Shown here piece by piece: positions 53,223 through 62,302 of a DNA stretch of 64,000 bases. Below the pieces are notes generated by a model that was not told the DNA's origin, searched no databases, and saw only the letters and a list, made by a program, of their open reading frames with translations. Source of the DNA: Rhizobium sp. SL42 (GTDB taxonomy: Bacteria; Pseudomonadota; Alphaproteobacteria; Rhizobiales; Rhizobiaceae); assembly GCF_021729845.1 (NCBI RefSeq), contig NZ_CP063399.1:62001-126000 (forward strand), in the 5' to 3' direction. Positions within the stretch are counted from its first letter, which is position 1; each line of letters opens with the position of its first letter. A program made the position numbers and the translations under genes.

Positions 53223-53237
53223 GTAGGCTCCGCCTAC
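53223..53237. repeat. Short perfect inverted repeat near oriT
   Basis: GTAGGC-TCC-GCCTAC, 6-bp arms with a 3-bp loop, between the oriT core and the 18-bp palindrome. Possibly an accessory-protein site for TraC/TraD or part of oriT structure. Confidence 0.5.
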
Positions 53238-53253
53238 TCGCATTTCTGCTAGT

Positions 53254-53271
53254 AGATCGGCATGCCGATCT
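53254..53271. promoter_or_regulatory. 18-bp perfect palindrome, candidate tra box
   Basis: AGATCGGCATGCCGATCT is a perfect 18-bp dyad, 54 bases before the traC ATG and 183 from the traA ATG. Ti plasmids carry an 18-bp TraR-binding tra box in this same divergent interval, though with a different sequence. The size and place fit a LuxR-type site for the TraR homologue at 30027-30728. Confidence 0.55.
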
Positions 53272-53325
53272 GAAGGACTCTGGTGTCGTGAACCAAGACA
53301 AGCAACATCAAAGGACAATCCAGAG

Positions 53326-53622
53326 ATGAAGAAGCCATCCTCCAGGATCCGCGAAGAGATCGCTAAGCTCCAAGAACAGCTCAAGCACGCGGAAACGAGA
53401 GAAGCCGAACGCATTGGCCGCATTGCGCTTCGGGCAGGTCTCGGCGAGATCGAGATCGATGAGACGGAACTACACGCGGCGCTCGAAGAGCTGGCGAAAC
53501 GCTTTCGCGCAGGCAAGCCAGGTGCGATCGGAAGGAAGGGGTCAGGGGAAAGCAGATCGAGCGGCGGACAGTCCGAGACGGCCGCGTCTGGCGCGGCTCC
53601 GGGCAGCGTTGGCGAGGATTGA
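53326..53622 (+). CDS. traC: TraC, accessory oriT-processing protein
   Basis: 98 residues starting [20 protein letters not shown], a basic coiled coil, then a Gly/Ser-rich tail. Size, composition and its place as first gene of traCDG across oriT from traA match TraC of Ti plasmids, which assists TraA at oriT. The traD ATG comes four bases after its stop. Confidence 0.85.
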   Translation: MKKPSSRIREEIAKLQEQLKHAETREAERIGRIALRAGLGEIEIDETELHAALEELAKRFRAGKPGAIGRKGSGESRSSGGQSETAASGAAPGSVGED

Positions 53623-53626
53623 GCGG

Positions 53627-53842
53627 ATGAGCAGGAACGCAACCTCCGACACCCGGAAGAAGGACACCCGCGAAAAGATCGCGCTTGGCGGCCTGATCGT
53701 CAAAGCGGGTCTTCGCTTCGAGAAACGCGCGCTCCTTCTCGGAGCTCTGATCGAACTGCAGCAGCGGCTGAAGTCCGACGACAGCGAGCGAGCGCGGTTG
53801 ACAGCGATCGGAGCGGAGGCGTTCGGCAATGAAAGCGAATAG
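53627..53842 (+). CDS. traD: TraD, small conjugal transfer protein
   Basis: 71 residues from ATG 53627. The core [31 protein letters not shown] is typical of the TraD family of rhizobial/Ti plasmids (Pfam-type TraD), a helical protein of uncertain role at oriT or in TraG function. It overlaps traG by 14 bases. Confidence 0.87.
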   Translation: MSRNATSDTRKKDTREKIALGGLIVKAGLRFEKRALLLGALIELQQRLKSDDSERARLTAIGAEAFGNESE

Positions 53843-55748
53843 GATCGTGCTCCTCATTCTCCCCGTGGCCATGATGATCGCAACTGTGTTCGTTGTGACC
53901 GGCATCGACACTTGGCTTGCCGGCTTTGGCAAGACAGAAGCGGCGAAGCTTGGACTGGGGCGGGCAGGGGTCGCGGCACCTTACATGGCGGCTGCGGCAC
54001 TCGGACTGATTTTTCTGTTCGCGGCGGCGGGATCGGCGAGTATCCGCGCTGCAGGCTGGGGCGCGGCGACCGGAAATGCCACAATCATCCTGACGGCTTG
54101 TGCAAGAGAGGGTCTCCGACTTGCAGCGCTTTCATCGCAGGTGCCGGCGGGGCAGTCAGCACTATCCTACCTCGATCCAGCAACGATGATCGGCGCAGCG
54201 GCGGCATTGATGTCCGGCTGCTTTGCAATGCGCGTGGCGATGGTCGGCAACGCTGCCTTCGCCCGCGCAGCACCCAAGCGCATTGTCGGCAAGCGTGCCC
54301 TCCACGGCGAAGCCGATTGGATGAAACTCGCCGAGGCGGAAAGGCTGTTTTCTCAAGCCGGCGGGATTGTCATTGGCGAACGATATCGCGTCGACCGCGA
54401 CAGCGTTGCAGGTGTATCGTTCCGCTCTGAAAACAAGGAGACATGGGGGGCAGGGGGCCAATCGCCGCTTCTCTGCTTCGATGGTTCGTTTGGCTCCTCT
54501 CACGGCATCGTCTTTGCCGGATCTGGCGGTTTCAAAACGACCTCCGTGACAATCCCGACGGCACTGAAATGGGGCGGTTCCCTCATCGTGCTCGATCCCT
54601 CCAACGAGGTCGCACCGATGGTGTCGAAACACCGCGAAGACGCCGGCCGACGGATCCGGATCCTCGATCCGCGCGAACCCGCAACCGGCTTCAATGCGCT
54701 CGATTGGGTCGGCCAATATGGCGGAACGAAGGAGGAGGATATTGCATCGGTCGCGTCATGGATCATGAGCGACAGCGGTCGTCCGACTGGGGTCCGCGAC
54801 GACTTCTTCCGAGCATCGGCCCTGCAGCTTTTGACGGCGATCATTGCCGACGTTTGCCTCTCCGGCCACACGCCCGAGGAACAGCAAACGCTACGCCAGG
54901 TCCGTGTCAATCTATCCGAGCCCGAGCCAAAGCTCCGTCAGCGCCTGCAGGATATTTACGACACTTCGGGATCGGACTTCGTGAAGGAGAACGTGGCCGC
55001 CTTCGTCAACATGACGCCGGAAACCTTCAGCGGTGTCTATGCCAATGCGATCAAGGAGACGCACTGGCTTTCATACCAGAACTATGCTGCCCTGGTCTCG
55101 GGTTCAACATTCCAGACCGACGACATTGCTTCCGGAACGACCGACGTGTTCATAAACATCGATCTGAAGACGCTGGAGACCCATGCCGGATTGGTGCGGG
55201 TCGTCATCGGATCATTTCTCAATGCGATCTACAATCGCGATGGCGCAATGGAAGGTCGAGCCCTGTTCCTTCTCGATGAGGTGGCCCGGCTCGGCTACAT
55301 GCGCATCCTTGAGACCGCACGGGACGCCGGTCGAAAGTACAGCATCACACTGACGATGATCTACCAGTCCATCGGCCAGTTGCGTGAAACCTACGGCGGC
55401 CGAGATGCATCGAGCAAATGGTTCGAGAGCGCAAGCTGGATCAGTTTCGCCGCTATCAATGATCCAGAGACGGCCGACTACATCTCCCGGCGCTGCGGCA
55501 TGACGACAGTCGAGATCGATCAGGTCAGTCGCAGTTTTCAATCACGGGGTTCGTCTCGGACACGTTCAAAACAGTTGGCAGCCCGACCACTGATCCAGCC
55601 TCATGAAGTTCTGTGCATGCGCGCCGACGAGCAGATCATATTCACGGCAGGTAATCCGCCACTTCGATGTGGTCGTGCGATCTGGTTCCGACGAGAGGAC
55701 ATGAAAAGCTGCGTCGATGCCAATCTGTTCATGAAGGCCGGTGCGTAG
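53829..55748 (+). CDS. traG: TraG, coupling protein (VirD4-like)
   Basis: 639 residues. Two N-terminal membrane segments (about 8-28 and 48-68, with a third hydrophobic stretch near 115), then the ATPase: Walker [17 protein letters not shown] near residue 235, Walker [16 protein letters not shown] near residue 480, and the T4CP motif [21 protein letters not shown]. It brings the TraA-DNA complex to the Trb channel. It ends the traCDG operon. Confidence 0.95.
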   Translation: MKANRIVLLILPVAMMIATVFVVTGIDTWLAGFGKTEAAKLGLGRAGVAAPYMAAAALGLIFLFAAAGSASIRAAGWGAATGNATIILTACAREGLRLAALSSQVPAGQSALSYLDPATMIGAAAALMSGCFAMRVAMVGNAAFARAAPKRIVGKRALHGEADWMKLAEAERLFSQAGGIVIGERYRVDRDSVAGVSFRSENKETWGAGGQSPLLCFDGSFGSSHGIVFAGSGGFKTTSVTIPTALKWGGSLIVLDPSNEVAPMVSKHREDAGRRIRILDPREPATGFNALDWVGQYGGTKEEDIASVASWIMSDSGRPTGVRDDFFRASALQLLTAIIADVCLSGHTPEEQQTLRQVRVNLSEPEPKLRQRLQDIYDTSGSDFVKENVAAFVNMTPETFSGVYANAIKETHWLSYQNYAALVSGSTFQTDDIASGTTDVFINIDLKTLETHAGLVRVVIGSFLNAIYNRDGAMEGRALFLLDEVARLGYMRILETARDAGRKYSITLTMIYQSIGQLRETYGGRDASSKWFESASWISFAAINDPETADYISRRCGMTTVEIDQVSRSFQSRGSSRTRSKQLAARPLIQPHEVLCMRADEQIIFTAGNPPLRCGRAIWFRREDMKSCVDANLFMKAGA

Positions 55749-55985
55749 CTCATCCATGCGGGGCGTCACTTTGCGGGACCGACAGCCACGGCGCGGCTAC
55801 TGGAGGATCGCCACCCGAAGGGGCGAAGACCGCCTTGGGCTTCGTTCGCAACAGCGAATAGAGCCCTATATAGAAGACGGAACGCCCGGGCTTAGCTGGT
55901 ATTCATCAAGAATATGAATCGGTGTCCAACGACCGATTCAAAACAGTCGTTGGACACCACGGTTCGTGCGCGCGATTCTGCCGCG

Positions 55986-56282
55986 ATGCTCACACAACGC
56001 TTCCAGCTCTACATCGAACGCAGAGACACAGAAAAAAATATGGCCCGATTTTATGCGATGGCGATCGAGCCAAATCTGTTCGGAGAAATATGCCTGACCC
56101 GCCGCTGGGGCCGCATTGGGACAACGGGACAAATGATGATCCATCATTTCACGAGGGAAGAAGAAGCAGTGGTCCTGTTTCTCGATCTCGTTCGCCGGAA
56201 GCGCGCAAGAGGATACCGACCGAAGGCGCCGGAACGCGGCCATACGCGCCTCCGCGAAACTGACGTAACCAGAAAGCAATAA
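55986..56282 (+). CDS. WGR-domain protein
   Basis: 98 residues from ATG 55986. The WGR domain is plain: NMARFYAMAIEPNLFGEICL followed by TRRWGRIGTTGQ and a C-terminal basic helix (FLDLVRRKRARGY). Small WGR proteins are often found just after traG on rhizobial plasmids; the domain may bind nucleic acid. An upstream ATG at 55914 is in frame but the internal start gives the usual family length. Confidence 0.82.
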   Translation: MLTQRFQLYIERRDTEKNMARFYAMAIEPNLFGEICLTRRWGRIGTTGQMMIHHFTREEEAVVLFLDLVRRKRARGYRPKAPERGHTRLRETDVTRKQ

Positions 56283-56330
56283 TACCAGAAACTGGCCAAT
56301 GTCGAGGAGGAGGGCCGAGCGCAGGATGCA

Positions 56331-56582
56331 CTATCTTGTGCGGCTTATCTCGGATAAAGACGCCCGGCGCGCAACGAACTCTTTCAGGAGGTGCAGGAAG
56401 AATCCCTTGCTGAAGCGACCGAGCGGCGGTTCGGGTTCAAGGTAGAACGGCCGTTCTTTGACGTCGCCATTGAACTCGTCAAGGATGATCCAGAGGCGCA
56501 AAACGAAATCGAGGTCGGCGCGGCGTTTTTCGATCGCTGGTATTTGCACGGCGAACCGGATGCGTTCCGGCTGCTTTGTCAT
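56331..56582 (-). CDS. Hypothetical protein (83 aa)
   Basis: The minus-strand frame reads MTKQPERIRFAVQIPAIEKR followed by DFVLRLWIILDEFNGDVKER and has strong G/C preference at third codon positions, more than the opposing plus-strand frame 56391-56666. No domain recognised. Which strand is coding is uncertain. Nothing further is seen between it and the binding-protein gene at 56862. Confidence 0.4.
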   Translation of the reverse strand: MTKQPERIRFAVQIPAIEKRRADLDFVLRLWIILDEFNGDVKERPFYLEPEPPLGRFSKGFFLHLLKEFVARRASLSEISRTR

Positions 56583-56861
56583 AGTGGGAAGCTACCGGAC
56601 GGTTCTTGTGATCCTCCGTTTCCCCCTTGCCCGCTTAGCGGCTTCACAAGAAAGGATACCGGATGACCGCAGCCGTCTGGATCTCGTCGTATCCGCTCAT
56701 CGACTCCACGCATCACTATCGACGTAAACCGCGACGACGCCATCAAATTCGGCAAACAGTTCGTCGGGCGTGGTCTCGATTGTGCGAGTGGCACGCATTT
56801 CGGATTTTCCGCTGGCGCAAGCACACGAAAATGTGGGGTCACTGGGTGTGGCGCACCTCGC

Positions 56862-57791
56862 TCAATCGACTGGGGCAGACGGCTTTGCGAAGGCCGCGCG
56901 CAATTCGGCCGACATCGGCAGACGCATGTTGATGCCTTCTGGAGGAACAGGTGCGTTGAACCACTTCTCGTAAAGCGCTTCGATCCTGCCGCTCGCGTAT
57001 ATTTCTCGCAGAGCGGCGTTCACGGCGTCTTTAAATTCGGTATCCTCCAGCCTGACCATAAGCCCATAAGGCTCCGGCCAGCCGAGTGCTTCGCTTGATA
57101 TTTTAAAAGTCTCGGGATTTTTCGATTTCGCCACCATGGCCGCGAGGAGAATACCATCCATCACAAAGGCTGCTGCACGCCCTTCGCTCACCAGTTGGAA
57201 GGCATCTTTGTGGGTCTCAACCGGCATGACGGCGATGTGCAAGGCACGCTCGCGATTGAGGGTGTTCAGTTGGCCGATGTTGGTCGTGCCTGATGTGGCG
57301 GCGACCGTGCGGCCGGCGAGATCGGCGATTGTCTTGAGGTTGTTTTTCTTCAACGACACGAACTGCGTGCCGGTGACGAAATGCGGATAGGAAAAGCCGA
57401 CACTCTTGCGCCGCTCGGCATTGTTGGTGCTGGCCACGCATTCGATGTCGAGATCGCCTTTGCGCAGCATGGTGACGCGGTTGCGCGGTGTGCGCTCGAC
57501 ATATTCGATCTTCACTGCGGCAAGCTTCAGGGTGCTCTTGATGTTCTCGATGACATCAAGGCAAAGTTCAGTCGAATACCCGGCAACGGTGCCGTCGGGC
57601 TGGCGGAAAGAGAACGGGAAATCTTCCGCGCTGTATCCGATGCGAACGACGCCTGTCTCAGCGATCTTCTTGAGCGTCGAGGCCGGCGCTTCTGCATGGC
57701 CTGGTACAGTCGTCACAAAGATCGAAAGGGCCGTGATGGTACCTAGAAGCAGTTGCGGTATCGGCGTTTGCCGTGGAGTTTCTTGGCTCAT
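56862..57791 (-). CDS. Family 3 amino-acid-type solute-binding protein (copy 2)
   Basis: 309 residues with a signal peptide ending near GHAEAP. The GltI/SBP_bac_3 features are TLKKIAETGVVRIGYSAEDFPFSF, DGTVAGYSTELCLDVIENI, KGDLDIECVASTNNAERRKSVGFS and GRTVAATSGTTNIGQLN. It is a close paralogue of the next gene. Neither has an adjacent permease or ATPase; both follow a membrane GGDEF-EAL gene on the same strand, 13 bases apart from each other. Confidence 0.88.
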   Translation of the reverse strand: MSQETPRQTPIPQLLLGTITALSIFVTTVPGHAEAPASTLKKIAETGVVRIGYSAEDFPFSFRQPDGTVAGYSTELCLDVIENIKSTLKLAAVKIEYVERTPRNRVTMLRKGDLDIECVASTNNAERRKSVGFSYPHFVTGTQFVSLKKNNLKTIADLAGRTVAATSGTTNIGQLNTLNRERALHIAVMPVETHKDAFQLVSEGRAAAFVMDGILLAAMVAKSKNPETFKISSEALGWPEPYGLMVRLEDTEFKDAVNAALREIYASGRIEALYEKWFNAPVPPEGINMRLPMSAELRAAFAKPSAPVD

Positions 57792-57804
57792 GCGTCAGTC
57801 CTCT

Positions 57805-58704
57805 TCAATCCAGATAATCCCTTGGAGCGGCAAAGGCGGCTTTCAGGGCAGGGGACATGGGCAAGTTGAGGTTCATGCCGTCGGGCGGGATCGGCGACAT
57901 GAACCAGGTCTCGTAAATCGTGTCGATGTCATGACTGGTGAAGACCTGTTTCAGTGCCATGTTGACGACTTTTCGGAACTCTTCGTCACCGTGTCGCACG
58001 AGCAGGCCGTAGGGTTCCGGTAAGCTTAGCGTTTCTTCCGACAGCACGAATTTCGATGGATCAGGCGCCTGTGCGATCATGGCGGCGAGCAGAATGCCGT
58101 CCCAGACGAAGGCCGAGGCGCGTCCATCGGCCACAAGGCCGAAGGACTCAGAATTTGTCTTGGTCGGTATCACGCCGATATTGAGCTGTTTCTCGCGGTT
58201 GATTGTATTCAATTGGTCTATGTTGACGGTGCCGGAGGCCGCCGCGACCGAGCGGCCGGAGAGATCTTCTATTTTGACGATGCCGTCCTCGCGCCGCGTC
58301 ATGTACTGGGTGGCAGTGGTGAAATGTGGATAAGAGTAACCTACGATCCTGCGCCGCTCGGCATTGTTGGTCGTGGCGGCACATTCGATATCGATCTTGC
58401 CGCTTTTAACCAGCACGAAGCGCGTGGCGGAGGTGGCAGCAACGTATTCGACGGTCAATTCGTCTAGCTTCAGGTGCTGTCTGACCGCTTCCACCACGCG
58501 GTTGCAGAGATCCATCGAGAAGCCGATGATCTTGCCGTCCGGTGTCTTGTAGGAGAACGGCGGTTCGGCCTCCCGATATCCCACCGAGATGACGCCGGTT
58601 TCGGCAATTTTTTTCAACGTGCTGCTCGTCTCGTCTGCCATGGCCAGCGCGAAGGGCGCAAGCGAGGCCAGGGTACACAACACTGTAGGTGCCAGTCTAT
58701 GCAT
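57805..58704 (-). CDS. Family 3 amino-acid-type solute-binding protein (copy 1)
   Basis: 299 residues from ATG 58704 (MHRLAPTVLCTLASLAPFAL signal peptide). It shares with copy 2 the strings STLKKIAETGV, DIECAATTNNAERR(R)IVGYSYPHF, ASGTVNIDQLNTINRE and PEPYGLLVRHGDEEF, clearly a tandem duplication. Likely binds an acidic or polar amino acid. It begins 57 bases after the GGDEF-EAL stop, so probably in the same transcript and perhaps a sensory partner of that protein. Confidence 0.88.
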   Translation of the reverse strand: MHRLAPTVLCTLASLAPFALAMADETSSTLKKIAETGVISVGYREAEPPFSYKTPDGKIIGFSMDLCNRVVEAVRQHLKLDELTVEYVAATSATRFVLVKSGKIDIECAATTNNAERRRIVGYSYPHFTTATQYMTRREDGIVKIEDLSGRSVAAASGTVNIDQLNTINREKQLNIGVIPTKTNSESFGLVADGRASAFVWDGILLAAMIAQAPDPSKFVLSEETLSLPEPYGLLVRHGDEEFRKVVNMALKQVFTSHDIDTIYETWFMSPIPPDGMNLNLPMSPALKAAFAAPRDYLD

Positions 58705-58761
58705 GTCGTTTCTCCCATCTGGGGCGCCTGGTGGTTCCACTATGGCCGTTCTTAGTGTTGT

Positions 58762-61023
58762 TCATTTCGACGACGTTTCGCGCCTTTCCGCTTGCGGCCT
58801 GAGCTCGATGTCGGCGATCGGGCGCGGTCGGGCGAAATAGTAGCCTTGCGCGTTGGTACAGCCGGCTGCCCTCAGGATCAGCAGCTGTTCCTCTGTCTCA
58901 ACGCCTTCGGCGGTAACCTCCATGCCCAGTTCGCGGGCGAGATTGGTGATGGCTGCCACGATCGCCCTTGAGGTCGCATGCGTCGGCAAGTCGGCGACGA
59001 AACCTCGGTCGACCTTGATCTTGCTGAAGGGCATGTCGGCGAGATAGCTGAGGGAGGCATAACCAGTGCCGAAGTCATCAAGCACGATGGAAATACCCAT
59101 GTCGCCAATCGCCTGTAGGGCTTGGCGGCTGTCTATTCCGGCCAGCATTACCGTTTCGGTTACCTCAAGTTCCAGCCGCGCGGCCGGCAAACCGGACGCC
59201 TGAAGGGCCGCGCCGACCGTCTCGACGATCTCGCCATGACGCAGTTGCACGGGCGACAGATTGACGGCGAGCCGTATCTCGCCAGGCCATGTGACCGCGT
59301 CAGCGCAGGCGCGTTCCAGCACCCAGGCACCGAGCGGAACGATCATCCCAGTCTCCTCGGCCAGTGGTATAAAGCGGTCCGGCGCAATCAGGCCTTGCTG
59401 AGGATGGCGCCAGCGCACCAGCGCCTCTAAACCGCAGACGAGGCCATCGACGATATTGACAAAGGGCTGGTAATGCAATTCGAATTCACCACGCTGCAGT
59501 GCGAGCCTGAGGTCGATCTCCAGGGCATGCTGGTCCTGGACCACCATGTCCATGCCGTGTTCGAAGACGATGAGGGTGCCACGTCCGGCGGCCTTGGCGC
59601 GATAGAGCGCGAGATCGGCGTTCTGAAGCAGATGGCCGGCGCTTGTGCCATGGGCTGGCGCACAGGAAATGCCGATACTGGTGCCCACCACTACCTCGTG
59701 GCCTTCCAGCATAAAGCCGGCGGAGAATGTCTCCAAGATGCGGGCAGCAAGTCCGCGCGCCTCGTTGATGGCGTCCGTGCGCACCCGCTGGATGATTGCA
59801 AATTCGTCGCCGCCAAGCCGGGCCGCCAGGTCGCCGTCGTCGAGCACCTCGCGGATCCGCTGCGCTGTCGTGACCAGCAACTGGTCGCCGCAGCCATGAC
59901 CCAAGGTGTCATTGACCACCTTGAAGCGATCGAGGTCGAGCAGGAGGACGTTGAACCCACCTGTGTGGTCGATATCTTCGAGCGCTGTGTCCAGCGTTTT
60001 CATCAAGAGCGCCCGGTTGGCGAGCCCGGTCAAGGCGTCGTGATGAGCCATGTGTTCGAGCTCTACCGCCATGTCACGGATTTCCCGCAGCCGGGCGCGC
60101 TCGACGACCGCCTCGCGCAGGGCTTCGATGGCGCGCGCCATATCGCCAATTTCGTCGCTGCGGTTCTGGAAGGGCGTCACCGTGTCGGTCACCTCACTGG
60201 CAATCTGCAGCGTGGCCTGAACAAGCGTCGGCACTGGCCGGAACAACCGCCTGGCCAGGACGGTGGCGACGACGCCGGTCAGAAGCAGGATCGTTAAGAC
60301 CATGACCAGCGAATTGCGAAGCAACTCCTCCTGCGCGCGATTGAGGATGGAGGCCTTGCCAATCGAGACTGCCACCGCGCCCAGCAGCGCGTTATCTGGG
60401 CTGACAATCGGCAGCAGGCCGATAAAGTAGCGCTCTCCCGCAATTGTGGCGAACCCGCTGGCGACCCGCCCTGCCAGCGCCTCGCCGGTGAAAATAACTT
60501 CATCCGGCGCTACCCAGGGCGTTTCGCTAGGCGAGAGACCCGATGACGCCGCCACATCCGCAAAACTTCCGGTTTTGGGGTCGAGGCGGAAAAGCCATGC
60601 CTCATTCTTGGTCTGTGCGGCCACCAAGGCCAGCACGTCAGTCGGGGTGAAGCCGGTGAAGAGGATAGAGTCGTCGTCGCCGATCGGCTGCCCGGTGACG
60701 ATCCCCTCCACCTGGCCGCCCGTGTCGGTCTTGATCGCCACATAGGTATAGATACTACGCAGGGTCGAACTGGCGATCTGGGTGTTGATGCGTGCCTGGT
60801 TGTTCCATTGCTCTTTTGCTGCGTCGACGAACATCGACCAGCCAACCCATGCGCCTAAACTATAGGAAAGTAGTGCGACGGCGAGAAACACGATGATGAT
60901 CTTGGAAAGCAGCGAGCGATTCCAGGCTACCAGCCGCGAAACGCCCGAGCGCAGGAACCGCAACAAGGCTCGCGGTCCAGCGGCGGCAACAGAAAGTTGT
61001 ACATGACAAGCGTCATCAGCCAT
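58762..61023 (-). CDS. Membrane GGDEF-EAL protein (cyclic-di-GMP turnover)
   Basis: 753 residues. Transmembrane helix 1 (about 40-62), a periplasmic Cache-like sensor region, helix 2 (about 240-262), HAMP, then GGDEF (ARLGGDEFAII, active-site motif intact; HHDALTGLANRALLM start) and EAL (GLEALVRWRHPQQG, with LELEVTETVML, LDDFGTGYASLSYL and KVDRGFV). Both catalytic motifs look complete, so it may make and degrade c-di-GMP under control of the periplasmic domain. First gene of an operon with two binding proteins. Confidence 0.93.
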   Translation of the reverse strand: MADDACHVQLSVAAAGPRALLRFLRSGVSRLVAWNRSLLSKIIIVFLAVALLSYSLGAWVGWSMFVDAAKEQWNNQARINTQIASSTLRSIYTYVAIKTDTGGQVEGIVTGQPIGDDDSILFTGFTPTDVLALVAAQTKNEAWLFRLDPKTGSFADVAASSGLSPSETPWVAPDEVIFTGEALAGRVASGFATIAGERYFIGLLPIVSPDNALLGAVAVSIGKASILNRAQEELLRNSLVMVLTILLLTGVVATVLARRLFRPVPTLVQATLQIASEVTDTVTPFQNRSDEIGDMARAIEALREAVVERARLREIRDMAVELEHMAHHDALTGLANRALLMKTLDTALEDIDHTGGFNVLLLDLDRFKVVNDTLGHGCGDQLLVTTAQRIREVLDDGDLAARLGGDEFAIIQRVRTDAINEARGLAARILETFSAGFMLEGHEVVVGTSIGISCAPAHGTSAGHLLQNADLALYRAKAAGRGTLIVFEHGMDMVVQDQHALEIDLRLALQRGEFELHYQPFVNIVDGLVCGLEALVRWRHPQQGLIAPDRFIPLAEETGMIVPLGAWVLERACADAVTWPGEIRLAVNLSPVQLRHGEIVETVGAALQASGLPAARLELEVTETVMLAGIDSRQALQAIGDMGISIVLDDFGTGYASLSYLADMPFSKIKVDRGFVADLPTHATSRAIVAAITNLARELGMEVTAEGVETEEQLLILRAAGCTNAQGYYFARPRPIADIELRPQAERRETSSK

Positions 61024-61497
61024 CAGTCAATTGCCACACAGATCTCATCGTAATCTCTTCAACTGCTGATCTCGCCCCAACTCTGTCAGTCTACGCGACA
61101 TAGCTTGCGAAACTAGAAACAAGCTTTCAGCTGTCACATTTTGCAGATTCTTCGTTTATGCTCTCTTAAATTGTGCACGACCTGAGTAATTCCCGAAGGT
61201 CCTGCCGCATCAGGGATCGGCCGAGAAGGAGTCGAAGGAAGATTTCATGCCCCGGGTCGATTGTAGCTCCCTGGGAATAGGGATTAGAACTCCGGGTCTC
61301 TGAGTACCCGTACACATGACGTCATGAAGCAGACGTTTATATTGATGCAATGATTTCCGAGGAAGTATTTCTGCGCTTTGAACCGTACCGCCACTCAGTC
61401 GACAAAGAGCTAAATACTCGCCTGAGATCAGATGCCGAATTTGTAAAAGCTTATGCCACAGCTATGGTATCGTACTGTAAACGGGGATCGATCCGGA
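61024..61497. other. Intergenic region, no supported gene
   Basis: About 470 bases. The part next to 61023 should hold the GGDEF-EAL promoter on the minus strand. The short frame from 61350 (MISEEVFLRFEPYRHS) is not supported as a gene and leads into the decayed regulator copy. Confidence 0.35.
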
Positions 61498-61499
61498 CC

Positions 61500-61713
61500 C
61501 ACGTCGATTTTTGCGCCGTCTCTTGCAGGACCCTTCAGCGGTCTGTGAGCGCGATGAGCCTATCGAAGCCTGCTGGCCATAATCCGCCGAAGTTGAACAG
61601 AGCACTGTTGAGATTCACATCAGTCATATGCGTCGCGCGCTCTTGGACTCGGGAACAGATCTGATCCGGACCGTGCGGGCTCGGGGCTATATACTGGAAA
61701 TTCCGAACTGGTT
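61500..61713 (+). pseudogene. Decayed 3' copy of the winged-helix regulator gene
   Basis: Reads FLRRLLQDPSAVCERDEPIE, ACWP, then a TAA stop at 61580-61582 where the intact gene has GAA, then SAEVEQSTVEIHISHMRRAL and IRTVRARGYILEIP. It corresponds to the last 70 codons of 41787-42461. The 5' part of the gene is missing. Confidence 0.8.
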
Positions 61714-61922
61714 TTTGAGCCTTCGAAACAGGTCCGCCAGTGCACAAAACTCTACTTCCTCGCCATCCAGCCACGCATCCAGGGCGCAGTAGGCGAGCGC
61801 AGTCGGGGCATCTGCGCCAAAAAGCGTACGGGCCTGCCTCCAGCTTGCTCAAGTTCATCGCTCAAACCTGAACTCGATTCACCGTATTCCTGCTCCAGAC
61901 ATCTTGGAGGATTTCGTGACAA
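61706..61922 (-). pseudogene. Decayed copy of the small convergent gene
   Basis: From TTG 61922 the frame aligns with the 42458-42670 product at its start (LSRN...) and through a DELEQA string, then shifts by one base; the tail RTLFGADAPTALAYCALDAW and LDGEEVEFCALADLFRRLKN is in the next frame. Its stop codon is also shifted past the original place. Confidence 0.7.
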
Positions 61923-62072
61923 CGTGCTCTCCCTGCGTCCGGCAGAGGAGTTTCAAACGGATATTTGCCGACGGTTTCGCAAAGCGCACGACCGACATAT
62001 CGGCGTGTGTGCAGTCCCTGGCAGAAGGGTCGTTGTATTTCCGAGAGTATAGCTCTCTTCCGATTGGCAGGC
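61923..62072. repeat. Second copy of the conserved leader
   Basis: Corresponds to 42671-42822, with near-identical strings at CTCTCCCTGCGTCCGGCAGA and CTCTTCCGATTGGCAGG. Similarity ends at about 62072/42822, defining the outer edge of the duplicated segment. Confidence 0.65.
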
Positions 62073-62302
62073 CGGAGATGCGTCGCACGCGCCCTGCAAT
62101 TGCTCATTGATGGGCCGCGACCGCTCGTCGCAGGCGAGAGCCCAATACAAATTCGGGGCCATAGTAAAGAATGGCATGCGTGCTTTTGAAATGAGAATTT
62201 AGGCTCCGCGAAAATATCGCATGACCCGATGCCAGTGCCATCTGGAAAAAGGACTGATTTCGATCCCATGTAGGGTGCGATCACTTCATCGGAGCAATTG
62301 CA

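Noticed and set aside
56391..56666. Plus-strand hypothetical gene
   Set aside because: It overlaps the minus-strand frame 56331-56582, which has the stronger third-position G/C bias; neither is certain.
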